From Scatosoma sp048465415 (lineage in GTDB: Bacteria; Bacillota; Clostridia; Christensenellales; Borkfalkiaceae), in the NCBI GenBank assembly GCA_048465415.1, contig DBFWLO010000021.1:62001-126000 (forward strand): a stretch of 64,000 bases of DNA. Reading direction: 5' to 3'. Shown here one piece after another: positions 61,614-64,000 of the stretch. The position numbers and the translations under genes were made by a program. The notes beneath the pieces were generated by a model. That model was given only the letters and a program-made list of their open reading frames with translations, was not told the origin of the DNA and made no database searches. How positions within the stretch are numbered: position 1 is the first letter of the stretch; every line of letters begins with the position of its first letter.

Positions 61614-61994
61614 TATACATTTAAAAAATTGTTTCAAAAAAAATGTATGTTATTTTTGGGCTATTTTGCCATAAAAACATCGATTTTCATTCATTTTTTA
61701 AGATTTTTGTATATACATTCCTTTGCGTATACAAATTTTTTGCACGATTTGTTCTTTCTCTCAGGGAATTTAATCCAATTTTTTTGTATTTAATAATTTT
61801 ACCTACAGTTTAAAACAAGCGAACTTTTTATACAACCTATATTTTCTTATAATATCCCACTATACTAATGAGCGGTCAATCTTTGAAACATCACTCAAAA
61901 TCAAGCATAGAAATCGTTGGATATCAAATTATGAGGAATTAGAAACGAAAGTACTTTCCTCTTTTCCCAACATCAAAGAATAGCCATTTCCAAC
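61614..61994. other. AT-rich gap without a recognisable gene
   Basis: About 380 bases. The only coding-like trace is a plus-strand frame at about 61849-61982 (IFETSLKIKHRNRWISNYEE then LETKVLSSFPNIKE) with no start codon in reach. It could be the tail of a lost gene. Nothing else is seen. Confidence 0.4.
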
Positions 61995-62036
61995 AACAAA
62001 AACCCCTTGAATAAAGAACTTCAAGGGGTTTTTGTT
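61995..62036 (-). terminator. Terminator of the tRNA gene remnant
   Basis: AACAAAAACCCCTTGAA (61995-62011) pairs perfectly with TTCAAGGGGTTTTTGTT (62020-62036), 17 bp. It lies 8 bases after the tRNA 3' end on the minus strand. Confidence 0.85.
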
Positions 62037-62043
62037 AAAATAT

Positions 62044-62087
62044 TGGCGTTCCCGCCGGGAGTCGAACCCGAAATTGAGTCTTAGGAG
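62044..62087 (-). tRNA. 3' half of a tRNA-Arg(CCT) gene, probable attachment site
   Basis: On the minus strand the sequence begins in the anticodon loop CTCCTAA (anticodon CCT), followed by the 3' anticodon stem GACTC, variable region AATT, T-arm TCGGG-TTCGACT-CCCGG, acceptor strand CGGGAAC, G and CCA. The 5' half is missing: the bases upstream (CTAACC) do not match GAGTC. A break inside the anticodon loop is the typical crossover point of tyrosine integrases. Because the terminator stays attached, this is the displaced chromosomal end, and the foreign element should lie to the right. Confidence 0.8.
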
Positions 62088-62211
62088 GGTTAGGAAAGTA
62101 GCTTTATAGCGTTTGCATTAGTGTATTTAGGCTGTTTTATGCGCATTAAGCGGCCCCTATTGCTTGTTTTGACTACTTTGAACCTATCGTTTTATAATGT
62201 CTAAAACTGTT

Positions 62212-62245
62212 TGGGTGTATCATGGGTGTATTAACTTGGGTGTAT
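62212..62245. repeat. Three direct repeats TGGGTGTAT
   Basis: Copies at 62212-62220, 62223-62231 and 62237-62245. They lie 125-160 bases inside the presumed element end. Arm-type binding sites of tyrosine integrases look like this, so I interpret them as part of the attachment region. No gene is seen in 62088-62263. Confidence 0.5.
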
Positions 62246-62263
62246 TGGGCGAACTCTAAAATA

Positions 62264-63538
62264 TCATTGTATTCGATCTAAAGAAATATCAATAGCTTGT
62301 AAACCTCTGTCGGTTCGCTCAACATTAAAAACAATTTTCATACCCACTTCCGGTAAAAATCCTTTTGGACAATTAGAAATATGAAAGAAGTAATCTTCCA
62401 AGTTATCTAATGTTTTAATAAAGCCATATCCTTTTTCGGAATTGTATTTTATTATTTTTCCTTTTTTGCAATTCGAGTTTTCCTTTATAGTAATAATTTC
62501 AAGATCATATGGTTCGCCGTCAGTTTGTTGGAGTATTTCATCTATCATTTGAATTGCTTCCGAACAATCAGCATTGAATTGCTTTTGTTTAAAATCTCTC
62601 GCTTTTTGAAAATATGTAATGGCGGCCTTATATTGTTGCTTTTCTTTGAGAATTTTTGCATATAGCAATTGATTTTTATAATTGTGATGGCCTGTCTGGA
62701 TTGCCTTTTTAGCGAATTCATCTGCCTTATCTATTTCCCTTAATAAAAGATAATTTTCAGCGAGTCGTTGAAACAAATAATCTTTTTGACGATAATGGAC
62801 CAAGTTCAAAAGTATTTTGTTTGCTTCTGAAATATTCCCTTTCTCTGTTAAAATCAGGCTTTTTAATTCTGGCAGATAATAAGGTTTATCGCTATTAGGG
62901 AGAATACTGATTGCTTTATCATAGTCTTTTTGATTATAATAAGCTTTTGCCAACTGGTATTTAAAATCAACATTATCATTTTGCAATGATACTGCTGTTT
63001 GTAAAAGTTCAATACTTCTATTTATATGCTTTTCCGAAGACATAATGGTCTTACCATGTAAAGCACATATATCAGCATATGTTGAAGCATTTTTACGTTG
63101 TTCTTCGGAATTGAAAGAGGAATAAATGTTGTGACAGCCCTCCAATTGTTTTATTGCTTTCCAAAATACATCTTTTGACCACTGCTTGTCCGTTCCAGCA
63201 ATTTGAAGATAAGCGTATGCAAGACGATATTTGACAACAAAATAGTCTTCATATAAATCTAAGGCTTTCACGAAGTTATCAACTGCCATTTGCCATTGTT
63301 TTTGCATATAGAACTGATAACCTTTTATATAATACCATTTGGCTTTATTAGGTTGTCTTTGGATAAGTTCATCACATTTTTCTATTGATTCTTGATATTT
63401 CCCTGCACGTGAATAACACCATACTAACTTCTCCAACAAATCGTTATTTAGAGGACAAGTTAAATTGTTTATATACGATATAGCCTCTTCCCAACTATTA
63501 TTATCTAAATGCTCTTGTAAGATTTCTGGAATCATCAA
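62264..63538 (-). CDS. TPR protein with a C-terminal cold-shock domain
   Basis: 424 aa, cytoplasmic. Residues about 1-335 are tetratricopeptide repeats: EKLVWCYSRAGKYQESIEKC, KWYYIKGYQFYMQKQWQMAV, FKYQLAKAYYNQKDYDKAIS and LLYAKILKEKQQYKAAITYF. The last 70 residues form a cold-shock/S1-like domain with both nucleic-acid motifs: KYNSEKGYGFIKTL (RNP1) and EDYFFHISNCPKGF (RNP2), then GLQAIDISLDR. The combination suggests an RNA-binding scaffold. The gene is AT-rich and overlaps the stop of 63535-63900 by four bases (ATGA). It lies inside the presumed island, so a role in phage defence or element biology is possible but unproven. Confidence 0.85.
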   Translation of the reverse strand: MMIPEILQEHLDNNSWEEAISYINNLTCPLNNDLLEKLVWCYSRAGKYQESIEKCDELIQRQPNKAKWYYIKGYQFYMQKQWQMAVDNFVKALDLYEDYFVVKYRLAYAYLQIAGTDKQWSKDVFWKAIKQLEGCHNIYSSFNSEEQRKNASTYADICALHGKTIMSSEKHINRSIELLQTAVSLQNDNVDFKYQLAKAYYNQKDYDKAISILPNSDKPYYLPELKSLILTEKGNISEANKILLNLVHYRQKDYLFQRLAENYLLLREIDKADEFAKKAIQTGHHNYKNQLLYAKILKEKQQYKAAITYFQKARDFKQKQFNADCSEAIQMIDEILQQTDGEPYDLEIITIKENSNCKKGKIIKYNSEKGYGFIKTLDNLEDYFFHISNCPKGFLPEVGMKIVFNVERTDRGLQAIDISLDRIQ

Positions 63539-63900
63539 ATTATTCCTCCAGATAAAATTTGCTCTTTTTGTGAAGAGATCAAAATGCTGTATTTTAGGAT
63601 TTTACTATTTTGACGTAAGAAGTCCGCAACTTTTTTCCTTGTTTCATAATCTACTATAGCCGCATCTATATTTTCTGCTGTATCGAAATTGAAATCGTTA
63701 TTCTGGTAGCACAATATTAAAAACCTGTTTTTAATATTGCCCGTCTGTAAAAGCTGATCGAATAAAATTTTATCTCCATTACAAAAAGATGCCTTGCTCT
63801 TTATCTCATCTAATGCGAAAAGAGGGCTTTCAGATGAAATACCGAAAACCAAATATTTTGCGTAATCTTTATCGATTTTTGTTGTTATGAATTCCTCCAT
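63535..63900 (-). CDS. Unknown 121-aa protein upstream of the TPR-CSD gene
   Basis: Start ATG 63900 after AAGGA. No signal peptide or membrane segment. Fragments: KYLVFGISSESPLFALDEIK, SFCNGDKILFDQLLQTGNIK, NRFLILCYQNNDFNFDTAEN. The alternation of hydrophobic strands and helices suggests a small alpha/beta fold. Its stop overlaps the next start, so the two proteins are probably made as a pair. I do not recognise the family. Confidence 0.7.
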   Translation of the reverse strand: MEEFITTKIDKDYAKYLVFGISSESPLFALDEIKSKASFCNGDKILFDQLLQTGNIKNRFLILCYQNNDFNFDTAENIDAAIVDYETRKKVADFLRQNSKILKYSILISSQKEQILSGGII

Positions 63901-63911
63901 ATAGCTAATCC

Positions 63912-64000
63912 TTATTCAATAAAATTTTCATCGATTATTTTCAACGTATCCTTTATTATTCTGTCTGCTTCTGCTTTTGTGCTTAATAAACGAGTATTGA
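63912..64000 (-). CDS. C-terminal end of an upstream gene in the same operon
   Basis: The last 28 codons before TAA 63912-63914 read LLSTKAEADRIIKDTLKIID then ENFIE, helical and charged. The gap to the next start is 11 bases, so this is one operon. The rest lies outside the window. Family unknown. Confidence 0.55.
   Translation of the reverse strand, partial: NTRLLSTKAEADRIIKDTLKIIDENFIE

Noticed and set aside
61849..61982. Plus-strand 44-codon frame as a gene
   Set aside because: No start codon or ribosome binding site; only noted as a possible relic in the gap.

Overview
The window looks like chromosomal DNA of an anaerobic, spore-forming, plant-fibre-degrading Clostridia-type Firmicute, possibly an uncultured gut lineage. 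The signs are an intact sporulation sigma factor SigK, Gram-positive style lipoproteins, TTGACA-17-TATAAT promoters, AAGGAGG-like ribosome binding sites, and many xylan/pectin glycosidases with ABC sugar importers. The exact genus cannot be read from the sequence.

Layout. 1-6.4 kb is core chromosome: an Fe-S scaffold (NifU-like) 5' part, sigK, an HD phosphohydrolase, RNase P RNA, pyruvate kinase and a BspA-type LRR lipoprotein. 6.4-8.9 kb is a two-gene DNA-processing module (UvrD-like helicase with a C-terminal PD-(D/E)XK-like domain, plus a DEDDh exonuclease). 9.0-12.5 kb is a gene graveyard: a decayed GH2-type gene, a decayed DUF5107/TPR gene and its divergent AraC regulator carrying a nonsense codon. 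12.7-13.9 kb holds an orphan lipoprotein and a tyrosine-recombinase-like remnant.

14-23.8 kb is a complete type I-C CRISPR-Cas locus on the minus strand (cas3, an unknown 151-aa gene, cas5c, cas8c, cas7, cas4, cas1, cas2, then 17 repeats and 16 spacers). Between cas3 and the rest there is a second strong promoter. Its transcript carries two elements resembling the 3' handle of the CRISPR repeat, so I flag it as a candidate crRNA-like regulatory RNA. 23.8-24.5 kb is another graveyard, with fused fragments of an L-fucose isomerase-like gene and an AraD/FucA-like gene.

24.5-61.6 kb is a large polysaccharide-utilisation region, nearly all on the minus strand. It holds parallel beta-helix proteins, a GH140-like (DUF4038) enzyme, a GH28-like enzyme, a GH10 xylanase with CBM9 domains, a GH1 beta-glucosidase, two GH43 xylosidase-like enzymes, a GH2, a GH39-like lipoprotein, two carbohydrate ABC importers without an ATPase gene, two sugar-type dehydrogenases, a LacI regulator and an ArsR-like regulator. 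Three near-identical palindromes (core TGCAATCGATTGCA) mark the LacI regulon: one before the first GH43, one before lacI, and one over the promoter of a divergent MATE transporter. The apparent logic is that surface enzymes and binding lipoproteins cut xylan/pectin, the importers take up oligosaccharides, and cytoplasmic GH43/GH1/GH2 enzymes finish them.

At 62.04 kb the 3' half of a tRNA-Arg(CCT) gene, with its terminator still attached, ends abruptly in the anticodon loop. This is the classic scar of a tyrosine-integrase insertion. To the right lies AT-rich DNA with three TGGGTGTAT repeats and an operon of unknown genes, including a TPR protein with a cold-shock domain. It is probably the edge of a genomic island running out of the window.
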